Position numbers and translations under genes: made by a program. Positions 30,501 through 42,364 of a stretch of 64,000 nt of DNA are shown here, one piece after another. Location: assembly GCA_959347315.1 (NCBI GenBank), contig OY365807.1:15822874-15886873 (forward strand). The letters are read 5' to 3'. Positions within the stretch are counted from its first letter, which is position 1, and the number at the start of each line of letters is the position of its first letter. Source of the DNA: Bimastos eiseni. Its lineage: Eukaryota > Annelida > Clitellata > Crassiclitellata > Lumbricidae. The notes below the pieces were generated by a model. It was not told where the DNA came from. It did not search any database and saw only the letters and a program-made list of their open reading frames with translations.

Positions 30501-32802
30501 GCCACAGGCGGTTCTGTACTTACTGAGTTTGATTTCATCTGTATCCGTTTCTATGTTGAAGTGTTCCTGACTACTCAGCAATGCTAAACTATTCTAAAAC
30601 ATTTAACAAAATGAAATTGATATGATTTGTATTGGCTGTGTTTATGACACTGTTCAATACCACACAATACTTATTATTTTAACATCATATGTTTTAATCA
30701 ACCATTATTAAAGGCATGATATACAAAACATAAGTCATCAAACAACAACCATCAATCCCATGCACTATTAACCATTTTAATGCAAGTATTTAATACAAGT
30801 TTACAATGCAGTTAAATACCCAGTCTAATTGACTTTACATTGGTAAATAAGCCTTATGTGTCCCATAAAAAGTTGATGTTACTATTACTACTACTAGCTA
30901 TCATAGTAATAATCTTGGCAATAATTGAGAAACATTCGCACATTGTTGTCCTACTCAGGTGCATATTTATAAACAATACGCCTACCCCTAGTACCCCAGA
31001 TTGCAAGAGGAAGCAGAATGCTGTTGTATGTAACTAGTAATTTAAGCAGTTTGCAAAAAAAAATTAAGAAAGCACAACTGTTTTTTAAAACTATATTTAT
31101 TAGTGTAAGTAAAGCTGTACCAGTTATAGAGATGTCAAATATCGGTAAGATAATCGGCACCGATATTTTTAAAAAAATTTGACTTTTATACTATTATTTT
31201 TAGTCTTTAAGAGCGCAAAATGACGACAGCAACATCATTGGTTCTGTGAAGGACAGCATTCCGTTCCCTTCCCATAGCGTGGGGAACTCGGGCTTCTACT
31301 TCAGACCACCCAGTAAGCATTGTGTTAGACTAGTACAGTGGAAAAGTGTCTACAGCTGTTGCACAGTGTGAGTCATAGTGCCTGCTTAATTACCCTGAGC
31401 ACAATCATGTCATTTTAGGCCAAATTGGCAGGTTGAAAAAGTGGCCTGTCTGGGGAGGGAATGGCATCATTGGCATGTTAGAAGAAGGCGTCCAGTTACA
31501 TAGATATATCTTTCCTCTCCTCCGTCATGCAAGGTCAACAGCGGGCTGTGCCTAATCTATTGGCTGCCTAGGATTGGTCCCCAACTACATGTATATGTCT
31601 CCTATGGAGCAAGTGTTTTGCTTGTATCACAGAAATAGGCAGTAGCAGTAGGTCTATCTTTTAGAACCAGACATCTTGGGAAACACAAGGAAACAATCGG
31701 GTATCGACAAACGAATAATTGGCAATAATCGGTATCAGCATAATTGGCAAAAAGCGACATCGGAACAGCTCTTAAGTGTAAGCAAATAAAGAACTTGGAT
31801 AAGTTTCTGTCTGTGATATGCATTTGGTAAGAACCTTTAATCAAATCTTCTTATTCAGAATATTTGATAAAAATTCTTACCAAATGCATTTTACCAGATG
31901 AACCCTGCAGATACATTGGGAGCAAATTATGACCTGTACCAAATTGTCATTACCAATGGTCACCATAGATCACACTCAAGAACATATTATGTGGTCTATG
32001 TTTTTTGACGGATTATAGAACATTTTTCAGTTTCCCTAGTTCTGTGGTTTACGTCAAGTACTGCTTTCTTAAGAAAGCAAAATTTAAGTTACACAAGGCA
32101 ACATCAACAATAATAACACATAGGCATTTTTCAGAAATTCTTTAAGCTTTAGCCATACAGAAACAGCTATAAGTCAATCAATCAATGAAACTTGATATAG
32201 CGCCTCTTCAAGCAATCTACTCAGAGGCGCTCGCAGTCCAACCACGGTCAAATGGGAAAGCTATATGACTCGTACACCCACACCTTCTCAGATGTTTGCT
32301 GTGTTAACCTCAACACCCCTCAAATCTACGATGTTGTGTTGATGCACAGCAGCACAATGCATGAAGATGCTGTAATCTTTAAATTCTTCAGATTACAATA
32401 TCTACTCCATCCTTTAGATATAAGTTCCTCAAAGAGGATGCAACATCGTGGGTTGTAGCAGAGCACTCTATTTTAGCGCATTGAGGAAGGCAATATTGTT
32501 TACATACAGGGCTCTTGAGCATCATCACGATGGATGCGCTTGTTACTGAGCGATAATTCAAGAGGTTCAGACAAAAATATACCCGAATCCTAAGTCACCT
32601 AAAGTGAACAGAAAGCGAAATCGTGCATCATCGTGTGCGTATATGTATATATATATATATATATATACATATATATATACATGGCATCGTGCAGGTTATT
32701 ACGACGCACCCCGATACTGCACTTTCGCCAGAAGAGGTAAAACGGCAATATTACCTGGAATGCTTTTTCGAGTTCATCTACCATGTGTGGTGAAGAAGCC
32801 AT
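27525..32802 (-). CDS. MED28: Mediator complex subunit 28
   Basis: Minus-strand exons in coding order: 32802-32755, 30593-30524, 28885-28773 and 27854-27525; 561 nt, 186 aa (human 178 aa). Known role: a head-region subunit of Mediator, which links activators to RNA polymerase II. Seen: start MASSPHMVDELEKAFQ, then SLALLSSQEHFN, VEQSVQKFTDAVRQLDTFFM, QKHLLCSAKIDSLPAKE, and the signature helix DLDELRAEAQRKDVLIQKHW with KLQVWQSWM. It ends in PLAYLEQTTSSIG, matching the conserved LAYLEQ end. Odd: between the last helix and LAYLEQ lies a Gln/Pro/Gly-rich low-complexity insert of about 55 aa. Intron 3 uses a GC donor (GAG then GCAAGT); a GT donor four bases further on would break the frame. Intron 2 contains a 935-bp transposon. 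Confidence 0.93.
28070..28400 (-). mobile_element. CR1-like LINE 3' remnant, minus orientation
   Basis: It starts on the plus strand with AATTTATATAGCACTTCTTC and CCTCAGAGGTACTCC, the decayed hairpin tail of the local CR1-like family. Weakly similar C-terminal coding sequence on the minus strand follows (AAAAAGAAGATTTTAACAG onward). It lies in MED28 intron 3. Confidence 0.45.
29477..30411. mobile_element. PIF/Harbinger-like non-autonomous element
   Basis: The termini GGGGTCACTGCATAATTAC (29477 on) and GTAATTATGCAGTGACCCC (ending 30411) are perfect inverted repeats of 19 bp. A TAA 3-bp target duplication lies on each side. C-rich blocks (CCCCCACCC and similar) sit just inside each end. No transposase frame was found. 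TIR plus 3-bp TWA duplication is the PIF/Harbinger pattern. It lies in MED28 intron 2. Confidence 0.8.
31128..31775. mobile_element. Possible hAT-like element remnant
   Basis: The left end AGAGATGTCAAATATCGG and the right end, reverse-complemented AGAGCTGTTCCGATGTCG, are loosely similar, and ATCGG/CCGAT words cluster at both ends. The interior resembles nothing I recognise. No target duplication was resolved. It lies in MED28 intron 1. Confidence 0.3.
32170..32245 (-). repeat. CR1-like LINE 3' hairpin tail
   Basis: The plus strand has AATCAATCAATGAAACTTGA, then TATAGCGCCTCTTCAAG and CTCAGAGGCGCTCGC. On the minus strand this is a short stem (GCGCCTCTGAG with CTTGAAGAGGCGC) followed by an ATTG-type microsatellite tail, the 3' end shared by several copies in this window. 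Confidence 0.55.
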
Positions 32803-32896
32803 CGTAACTAAGGTGTATCCTAACAGCTAAACAGAAATAACAAATACCGATAGCACTAGACCTAGTAAATAAAAAAATCCTCATATATTTGATACA

Positions 32897-33720
32897 TACG
32901 GAGCCCCTAAAGGGACATGAAAGAAGAATATTTTATCTCGTGCGTACGAGATAACAACTCGTTCCCTCGACTTAATAAGTCGTGCGCACGACTTATTTGA
33001 CCAATAGCAGGTCGACTTTTCTGTGACGTAAACACACTTCTATTTTAGTATTTGTGGGGAAACACATAGTTCTATAAACGAAACAATGTCTAAGACATAG
33101 TGTTTCGGGCATTTCATTCTAAACTTAAATCTCACCTTTTCAATAACTCTTACCCAGACTCATTACTGGACATCTGTCACTCCTCGACGAAGCTGGTGCC
33201 CTGCGCATAGCTTTCAAGTGACGCTTTAGAAGTCTGGAGATTTCGATTACTACTATCATAGGGGTGTATAATATGTGGTGTGAAAGGCTTTGGCCTATAA
33301 GGAAGGCATTTAAAGCTACAATGTTATTTGTGATGCCGTTTGTACGCTGAGCGTGTGCCAGACTGGGGATATCACTCTGCACGCGAATATGAAAGCGAAA
33401 ATGAAAATGATGTTCAGACTGACAGAGCTAAAATGCTGACAATATCAGATCAATATCCCCGCAATTTATCGTATGAGTTGTGTTGTGGAATTTGGGACGC
33501 TAAAACGACAAATAGCCGTTGTCTCATTTCAACCTCGTTCCCAATTGTTGCAGCGACGCCATTATATCCCCGAAATAGAAGTTTGCTTACATCACAGAAA
33601 GTCCGCCTGCTATTGGTCAAATAAGTCATGCGCACGACTTATTAAGTCGATGGAATGAGTTATTATCTCGTGCGCACGAGTTAAAATATTCTTCTTCCAT
33701 GTCCCTTTAGGGGCTCCGTA
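32897..33720. mobile_element. Long-TIR element A with GTGCGCAC-type palindromes
   Basis: The ends are TACGGAGCCCCTAAAGGGAC (left) and GTCCCTTTAGGGGCTCCGTA (right). The inverted arms stay similar for about 120 bp and include ATCTCGTGCG(T/C)ACGAG and AAGTCGTGCGCACGACTT palindromes. The terminal TA may be the target duplication. Several short open frames exist inside but none is recognisable as a transposase. Confidence 0.8.
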
Positions 33721-33925
33721 GGTACAAACAATCTAAACTCAGGAGTTAGGGACCTAAATATAGATTCCATAATCATATAGATTCTTAGGACTAATAATTA
33801 TTTACAGATTTAATTCTTTGTATAGATTCTTTGATCTCAAGCAGTGCCTATATATTTTTAGATTTAGCAAATAATTAATGGCTGCATCACATCCACATCG
33901 TTGTTGTTCTCCGAGTAGCCTTATG

Positions 33926-34741
33926 TACGGAAGCCCAACGGTGACATACGATTCTTTTATTTATCTAGTGCGCACTAGAAAACAATATATTGGCTCCGAA
34001 ATCTGGACCCACATTGTTCTTCATACATAGGCAATATTATTGTATCCTTCACACAGTCATCTTATCATTATTTTATTTATACTAGTGGCGAGACATGATA
34101 TGGTGGCGTCACGTTCCATGTCTTTGTCGCAGGCTTTAATCTACTTAAAGCCACTGTGTTGTAACCTTGTACAAACAAAGCGCTAGGCCAAAGTTGCCTG
34201 TGAACACTTCTGAACCTTTTAAGTATGGCATTATTGAAGTGCAGTTATATTGGGGAATATTAACACATGGCCACTCCATAAACTCTGCATGTGGCTCAAT
34301 AAAGAGAGCTCCGCTGGAACGAGGGACACGAAACTCGAAAGTCGTACAGCATACACAATTTTCAGTAGCCTCAACCCTAAACCGTCTATTTGTTACCAAG
34401 TAAATGCTGTAATCAACAAATACTGAAAAATATAAGTTTACTAAAATGTAGTAAGCTTATAACCTTCACTATTTGTTCATTATATCATTATAATTGTTTT
34501 CTAAGCTTAAAAGGAGATTTTCACAAGTCTAATCTTGGCATTGATTTATGTCAGCCATTTTGCATAGATTTATCTAGTGCGCACTAGAAAATTATCTAGT
34601 GCGCACTAGAAAATTACCTAGTGCACACTAGATACTATCTAGTGCGCACGCCAAGATTAGACTTGTGAAAATCTCCTTAGATACTATCTAGAGCGCACTA
34701 GATAAATAAAAATAATCGTATGTCACCGTTGGGCTTCCGTA
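33926..34741. mobile_element. TIR element B with repeated 16-bp palindrome
   Basis: The ends are TACGGAAGCCCAACGGTGAC (left) and GTCACCGTTGGGCTTCCGTA (right), with a flanking 6-bp direct repeat CTTATG (33920-33925 and 34742-34747). The palindrome TCTAGTGCGCACTAGA, or close variants, occurs near the left end and at least four times near 34570-34645. A 29-bp internal inverted repeat (about 34512-34540 and 34650-34678) brackets that cluster. No transposase frame is present. Confidence 0.8.
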
Positions 34742-35864
34742 CTTATGTAATGTAAATCTTCGAAAATTTCTCGGCGCCCACAAGATTCATGCTAGGGAGA
34801 CCTGCTAATTCACCGGCGTTTACAATATAAAGTCTGCGATAGCTTATCCTCTCGTTTCGTTCCAGTTGCCAGATCAAAATTCAGAAGTGTCAAGCCGAAG
34901 AGACATCATGGTGCTACAGTGGTGGCAGTCGATAATGAGGGTGGTCATATGGTGGCGCAAGAGTAGAATTCTAAGAATAGTTTTAATCTGGGTAGGACAC
35001 CTTGAATAGTTCGGTTTTTAGTCGTAAGTGTAAAATTGCATAGGATATGTTAAGATAGATGCGGATGAACGAACTGACGGATGCCTTTTAGGCCTAATTG
35101 GGAATTCACTTCAAAGAGCTGCAGGTGCAGCACACGGAGCGGTTTCAAAATGTTACAGACTATGAGACTGAGGCGGAGAAAGATACGACGAATATGTTTA
35201 ATCTAGAGTCTATAGGTAGCTGTCGGATTTGTTAATTTTTATGAAGTGAATACGAGGCCATAAACAAGCAGACGTGAAGGATATTCGATCATCCATACTA
35301 CCAATTTTTTTAAAATATAGTCAATTTAATGAAGATTTTTACATCGATCTTCCTGAATTTATGGAAACCACTCATTACGGTGGTCAACCTCTGCATGGTT
35401 AGATCGCAATTATGATAAATAGTCATAACGCAAGCGAAACGTGTATATCATACTCACAGTGACCAAAGAGACTATATATTCAAGATGCCCATTAATGTTT
35501 ATTATTTTATTATTATTTCAATGGCGGACTACGTTGTTGGAAATTTCTCAACGTTTTAAGATTCTCAAAGAATGCCGGAGGAAATATACTATTTTACAGT
35601 ATAACAAACAGGTTGGTTGCTGGCTTTATTAGCCTGGTTATTTTTAGTGACAAATTGTTTACCTAAATATATGCAATAAAAAAATTATATGTACACGTCC
35701 TCTGCATCGTCGCTTCCGCCTGCTAGCGTTTGAACTATTTCCAAATTAGTATTAGATGCTACATGTTAAGCCTCTGAATAAATTTAAGCCATGCCAAATA
35801 ATTAAATCCTCTTCTAACCCGAATGCAAGGGTTATATCGCCATGTAATGTATTGTAATGTAATC

Positions 35865-35925
35865 GAACACTTACATTGCGGCCCTTCAATGTATCTACCC
35901 AGAGGCGCTCTCTGGGCTAGCCAAT
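35865..35925 (-). repeat. CR1-like LINE 3' tail fragment
   Basis: GCGGCCCTTCAATGTATCTA followed by CCCAGAGGCGCTCTC is a diverged copy of the hairpin tail seen elsewhere in the window. Confidence 0.45.
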
Positions 35926-36818
35926 AATGATGTTAAATGTAATTTCTGACAAATATGTTATAGCAATTAGCTAAGCAGTGTACAGTCAGCTGAAAGAGTC
36001 ACCAATAGTTGACCTATGTAAAAGAGGGGGCGTCAACCAGCATATTCTCGTCGACAACTGACAGATAGCATCAAGCAGACTTCAGAGTCTCTGGTTCAAG
36101 TTGCTTCGATAGGGTAGAATGACGAAGCCGTTTGGAAACATGTTAGCATTGTCGACAAGTAGTCCCTCTTTGGGGTAAGACGAACTTCCGTATATTCGTC
36201 ACAAGGAAGACATGTTAGATTGAATAGCCACTTGGTACTATCAGTGGAAGTCTGCTTGCTTTTTATTCTTAGCTGCAGATTTGAATTTATAAAGAATCCT
36301 GGAAAAAAAATTTCTATCATCTTTTACTGAAAGAGTAAATGGGTGTAGTCTAGGGTGTAGTTTATGGCTTCTGTGGACGACCGGTGGGAAGAGGAGTCGC
36401 AGGACACGCGCGTAACTCGCCATCACAGCTCGTAGGAGGCGCTGGTTGGCCATATCAGCCATGACCGACATTGGAACAGCATCCGGAGGGAGGAAACACA
36501 TTCTCCGCATTCTCCAGGAATGTCTCGAGTCAACCACGATCCTCAGCTGATGTTAAGCTCCACCATGCTGATTGCTGGTGAGGCATAAATGAGTCGGGAG
36601 ATCATAGTGGCCTGAGCAAATTCTACATGTAGATAAAAATATTACCGTAGTCAAAATGACAGAGAGTTATTTTAGAGAAATTGCAATTGCCTGACATAGC
36701 ATAGCCAACCACACAGGATTTGTTGCTATGGTTTTACTAACACGATTCAAATGCTTCTTGTGTTTATAGACACGCGCAGAAAGAGCGTTAAGTGTACTTT
36801 GGGGGACAAGGTAAAACC

Positions 36819-39800
36819 ATGACTCTTCACAGGTGGCTATCAAAGAGAGAGCTTGGCGAAGGTGGATGCCTTGGTCAGGACAGTCCGAAGAGCTCTTTGT
36901 GTCAGGACATCTACAGTTCATTTCGGTGTCTACGTATTTGGTCCCCTCAGAGCAGTGACTGTCACATGCATCACGGAGGAATTTTCAACTTTGATTTCTC
37001 TCTTGATGGGTTCGTTAGTAATGGTTCACTTCACTGTCCATTCCGCATAGTATTTGTGATGTTATGTATAGTGCCATATATTTCTGTGCAATAAAAAAAT
37101 GTGATAAACTGGCCATACTGTTCACTAGTGCTTATCAATTTCATGATAGTTTATCATGGTTTGACTATCACGTGCTGCCTAGTTTATTGCTGTCTTACAT
37201 GTGTACACTGCAGTTTAATTTAAGTGACTTGGAATAAATAAATTAGAGATATTGCTGAGAAATTATATGCAGACTGCACACTTGAACATTCTGAATATCC
37301 CACTTGTCAGCGCATACTGCCATCAACAACAATGCCATTCAATTAATTTATTATGAACTAATGCATTAACACATTTGCACAGCACATGTTAAACTTAACA
37401 CAATAGGGTGTTGTGGTCTTTACAGGTCAGTTCTGGTCGCTGCTTGTGAGAGGCAGAGTGTATTGGTATTTGATCCACACAACGCCCGACTTATCGGCTG
37501 CCAGGAGAAAGCTCACACAGACTGTGTCAACTATGTCAGGTAGTCCTAAAATTAAGAATTTGTGAAAGTTTTAGATACAATATCTATTATTCCTCATTCA
37601 TCTGATCATGTCACAAGAACTCAAAATACAAAACAGACATTTTTTAAACCACAAACTTTTTTCTTCAACCGAAGAATCATTTTAAAGTCCAAACTTTCTT
37701 ACAAACAAATACTTGTTTGCATCTGACCTACCTTTATCCTTTTTAGCACTTTCTTCTTGTTTGTAGGTTTCTGGATTCACGATTGTTTGCGACATGTTCA
37801 GACGACAAGACTGTTCGTCTTTGGGATTTGCGTTTCTTGAAAAAGGATGTTATGACATTAAGAGGGCATTCCAACTGGGTTAAGAACATCGAATACGCTC
37901 GGCATCAGGGATTACTTGTGACATCAGGGTTTGATGGCAGCATCTGTACTTGGGATATCAACAAAAACAGGTTTAACAGGAACATTTTAAAAAATGATTT
38001 TGCCCTTTATAGCATTTTAAGTATAGAGGACAGTGTTTTATTTTAAATTGTTTTGTTGCAGAACTAGAAATCAGAGTTGATTTACAGCTTTACTCAATTG
38101 CTGAGAGGTCTCAGATGTATTCAGCAGCCATCCTCATCTTTACTGCTTAACTCTTGCCCTTTCTAAGATAGATGATGTTTCTTGTTATCGTTTTTAGAAT
38201 TTTCACTAATTTTAATAATTTATCGATATGCATTTGTAGGTCATCCGAGTCGGTCATTTGTAATCCAATTTTTCACACAAATGGCTTGATGCGCTCACGT
38301 CTGACTCCTGATGGAGACAAGCTGGTCATTACTACTACTGAAGGTTACATCATCATTATACACAACCTTGATCTTTCGACCTTATCACAGGACCTCTCTG
38401 GCTTCAAACCAAGCCTCTATCGGGTGATGCAGACACGAGGTTTTCCACTGCCACAGGCGTGCAAATACAATTCTCTCTTCACGAGGAAGACCAATCGTGT
38501 GGAACTGATCAGCGACTTTCCACCTTGGAACGATGCAGAGATGATTGCTTCTCTGGATGTAAGAATGTGACTGTTACACCTTGTAGCCAGGAATTTCTCT
38601 GCATAGAGCCTCTGAATTTCTGTTGGCAGGCATTCCTGTAACTAAGCATGTTTTACATGTTCTGAAACACATTATCCAACATTATTTAACATGTTCTTCT
38701 TTGCTAGGTATATATCTTGTCACATGTTCTGCTCTTATTCAATTCAAACTCAAAACACACATTATTGATCCTGCGTGTCACATTATGCAGTTTTCTAGAA
38801 ATTGTGTTTTTGCCACATCGACTTGGTTTTGATGGAGAGTCTCACAAATGTGTTTGAATCCTTCTTCAGGTACATCCTCAAGGCTGGTGCATAGTAACAA
38901 GAAACACAGGCAGTGATGAAGACTCTGAGGTGAACATACAGCTTCCTCGTCTTCTTTAAATTCCCAATTTTTCAACTGTGGGTTTTATTCTGGTTACCTA
39001 GCTTTGCAAGGATTCTTGTGGTAGAAATCATGATAATACATTAAAAATGCAGATAATCTGGCTATGAAGGACATTAACTGGGGTGTTGTATTTGCCCTTG
39101 ATTTTTTAATAACATTTACATGTACTGAGTTTCCCATTTGAGGCAAGCAAACAATTGCTCTGCTTGGTAGCTTGCCTAGCAAACGTATGGTCAAGCAGAG
39201 GGGTAAATTGCTTGTCTAACTGTAGGTGTCCCACCATTGGTCATCGCTTGATGACTTAGACTATTGAAACTCTAAGACCAGCCTGGAACCAGACTGTTAT
39301 TTTATTAATATAATTTGCATTTCTTTAATTCACTTATTTGCAGCAGCAGTGAGTGCGTTCTGTGACCTAATGACCGCTGACTGATAGCTTCAATTTTGTG
39401 CAGTGTGATTGGCCATAGTAACATAGTCAATACCTCACGTTTGCATGACAGCATTCGTAAGGGCCCATCCATATATTATGTATGCAAAAAAATTGGATTT
39501 TCGGACCCTTCGCTGTTGCACAGTGTACATTTTGTGGACCCCCATGTGTACGTACATTTGAGCTATACCCCCTCTCCCCCCCATTGCAAAGGTTAAATAG
39601 CTAAAACATCTATAAGACATTGATTTTACCACGAGCTATTTATCTTTGTTAAGCATCATTTTTAACAGCTTAAATTTGTTAACTGTTAAGAAGAAAGAAA
39701 GCACTAACAACACTTGCATTTGAAACCGTTTTAATGCTTCATAAATTTGATTAAGCAGGAATATAGTCTGTGATTAGGTTTAAAATTCTGATTTTCATAG

Positions 39801-40970
39801 TCTGTATTGTGGATGTCATACTTAGACAATTATATTTGCGTATGTACATATTTTCGGGACCCCCTCCCCACCATACGCACCCGTACGCAAAATGGCCGAA
39901 ATTTGAAACTCCCTCCCCTCGCTGCATACGTAATATGTGGACGGCCCCTAACATCGCTACTTTAGGAAATTGTTTATGAAAGTAAGCATCAATGACAGCA
40001 AAGGTGTCCAAATCGAATGACGTACAGCTGAGTACTTATATGTCATGGATAATAGGCGACTCGTTCAATGTCGATGTAACTAGGATAGAAAGTAGTTGGA
40101 CTGTTAACAGAATATGCTATACACAAAGCTGCCACGGTCAACTGCACATTGCTTACCCATTCAATCCAGTGCGATAGCTTTTCAAACCGCATTCTATTTT
40201 CAAGTGAAAGGCTATTTACATGTATGAATTACATGTATATCTGCTGCTGCCATTTTTTCCAGTGGACTTGCGTTCACGATATTCAGGGTTCAGTTGATGA
40301 TGTGGAAATAGAAGACGTTTTTCCAGATCAGCATTTTCTGGAACCGTCTGCCACTCCAGAAGAGCCAGAAAATGATGCAAGAGATTCCGTAATGGTCTTC
40401 GATTCTTTGGCACATTTGGTACCACCCGCTTCGAATGTCATTGACTTGGAAAACCCCGCATTCCAGGTGTCGGGTTTTCCCCGACAGGGACTTGGATTCA
40501 CCACTGCTTCAGACGAACAGAACAACTCGACAGGTTCCGAGCCTTCTTCTAGCGATCGTGTAGTATGTCTGGTGCGCTTGCAGAATGGCGAAGAGCCTAT
40601 CCAAAGTGTGCTCCATCCACCCGTTCGGGAGACCAGGCGCAACTGGTGGATGCACAAAAACAAACCCCGACTGATGCATTACATTGAAGAACCAAACGTT
40701 GGAAGAGGATTCATCAAAGAAATCTGTTTCAGTAACGATGGCCGACTCATCTGCTCACCATTTGCAAACGGTGTTAGAATGCTTGCTTTCGACGCATCTT
40801 GTAGCGAACTCTGTGACTGCGTCCCATTGTCTCCAAGTAAGCTCCACGAAGTCGTTACGAACATAAACCGTGGAGGAATTATTGTCTCCAATAAATTCTC
40901 ACCAACAGATGCGTTACTTGTGACTGGCTGCCTGGAGGGAAAAATTGGTTTCCATCAGCCGGTTTGGTAG
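36819..40970 (+). CDS. DCAF10: DDB1- and CUL4-associated factor 10 (WD40)
   Basis: Exons 36819-37009, 37426-37539, 37767-37970, 38240-38558, 38870-38929 and 40263-40970; 1596 nt, 531 aa (human about 560 aa). All phases close. Known role: a WD40 substrate receptor that docks on DDB1 in CUL4 ubiquitin ligases. Seen: GGIFNFDFSLDG then SVLVAACERQSVLVFDP; a repeat FATCSDDKTVRLWDLRFLKK with GHSNWVKNIEY; VTSGFDGSICTWDINK; LMRSRLTPDGDKLVITTTEG; HPQGWCIVTRNTGSDEDSEW; and the family C-terminus LMHYIEEPNVGRGFIKEICF, ending near GCLEGKIGFHQPVW. The WDLR and WDIN turns are the WDXR-like DDB1-facing positions. An in-frame stop (36789-36791) precedes ATG 36819, which supports this start. The N-terminus lacks the long low-complexity leader of vertebrates. 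Intron 5 carries a Harbinger-like element. The acidic insert DDVEIEDVFPDQ follows the fifth splice junction. Confidence 0.93.
39461..39948 (-). mobile_element. Harbinger-like MITE, copy 1
   Basis: The ends are GGGCCCATCCATATATTATG and CATACGTAATATGTGGACGG followed by CCCC. A TAA target duplication lies on each side (39458-39460 and 39949-39951). The right half (39760-39948) is the reverse complement of the left half of copy 2 at 49618-50002, including AATATAGTCTGTGATTAGGT. It is non-coding and lies in DCAF10 intron 5. Confidence 0.85.
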
Positions 40971-41205
40971 ATGAACCACTGTTGCAGCGTTATACTTTAA
41001 GAAATTTGTTTTCATTCAAAGACCGATTATTTAAAGAAAAAATTCGTTTAGCTACACATTGCTCTTGGTACAGTATCCAACAGACTTGTACAAAATACCT
41101 GAATTGTATAGTTCATAGCTTATGTGGAGTGATTTTTTGAACTGACCTAAACTGTTTCAATTGTTTATTGAGAAAATGAATTTTAGTTAGAAATTTATGT
41201 CTAGG

Positions 41206-41765
41206 ATGAGGACTGTTAATATCTTTATAGAGTATCGCAACACTTGGTATCGTCGATACTTTTTCAATATTCCAATAGTTATATTTTTCTGGTATTGCAT
41301 GTGTATCGCAGATACTTTTCTTTAGCTTGTCGACAATATTCGACACAAAATACTTTTCTCCATTATAACTTATATGATGAATTTATATGGTTTCTTATCC
41401 GCTTTAATAAATCATGATCAAGAAATGGTGAAAAATTGAAGTCTGAAACAGTCAAAAATATATTGTTATTCTTCGAAAATCACCTCTTTCTGCCATCAGA
41501 AATGAATACTGCTAATGCAACATCAATGCAGGGTGATGATCATTTAACTTTGCCTTCAAATACATTGCCATTTGATTTTATGGGAAATTCCATTATATCG
41601 GTGTGCAAAGTGTGCCTAAGAACAAATTTAGTAAACCTCTCAAAAGTTGTGATAAAAGTATTGGTATTACAATACTTTTTTAAGAAATTGATGTGGTATT
41701 GCCAATCCGTTTATTAGAAAGTATTGCTATTGCCAATACTTTTTCCAGTATTGTTAACAGCCCTG
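41206..41765 (-). mobile_element. hAT-like element with GTATTG internal repeats
   Basis: The left end GGACTGTTAATATC and right end GTATTGTTAACAGCCCTG are inverted. The right 75 bp, reverse-complemented (AACAATACTGGAAAAAGTAT), matches the remnant at 60017-60106. Short GTATTG / CAATAC words are scattered through it. It has no coding capacity. Confidence 0.6.
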
Positions 41766-42217
41766 TATTCCTAGGAACAAGTTATACAAAGTTCCTGAGT
41801 TTTACAGTGTGTGACTAAAATCTGCTTATTCTGTTAACTAAATTACTAGAAGTGACTGGGAAACCAATGCAGGTCATGGTTAAAATGTTACAGGAATAAT
41901 GCAGTGTGTATTGGTTGCTATGATATATACATGTAAATGTTTTACCATTTTTACCATAACCGACTGGTATTATTTCCCAGTTTATCCTATCATCTGTGTT
42001 TCCTACATTTGACCATGCCTCCATGATGCATTTTCAAATAGAACCTTTAACTCTTACCACTTCTGAGGCCGCTGTGAGCCAATTTTAATGTGTTTGATAT
42101 AATAATTGGAGGGTTAAGAGTTAATTTTGTTATAAAGGTGATTGATTTTCCTGTTATGAAATCACTTAAATTTGAACTAATGGTGTGTGTGAGGTTTTTG
42201 AAAGGCTCTGCTAAGAT

Positions 42218-42364
<147 letters not shown>

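Larger units (their letters stand above)
32803..36818. promoter_or_regulatory. Divergent intergenic region between MED28 and DCAF10
   Basis: 4 kb between two head-to-head start codons. It is filled by two adjacent inverted-repeat elements (32897-33720 and 33926-34741) and a LINE tail near 35868-35925. The minus-strand frame at 36241-36537 is open for 98 codons but matches nothing I know. The promoters of both genes must lie here or in unseen 5' exons. No core element can be assigned. Confidence 0.5.

Noticed and set aside
36241..36537. 98-aa minus-strand frame upstream of DCAF10
   Set aside because: The composition looks protein-like (Met, Arg and Leu rich), but I recognise no family, no splice partners and no supporting context. 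Possibly an unrecognised repeat.
36667..36921. 84-aa minus-strand frame
   Set aside because: It overlaps DCAF10 exon 1, whose plus-strand frame is supported by homology and splice phase.
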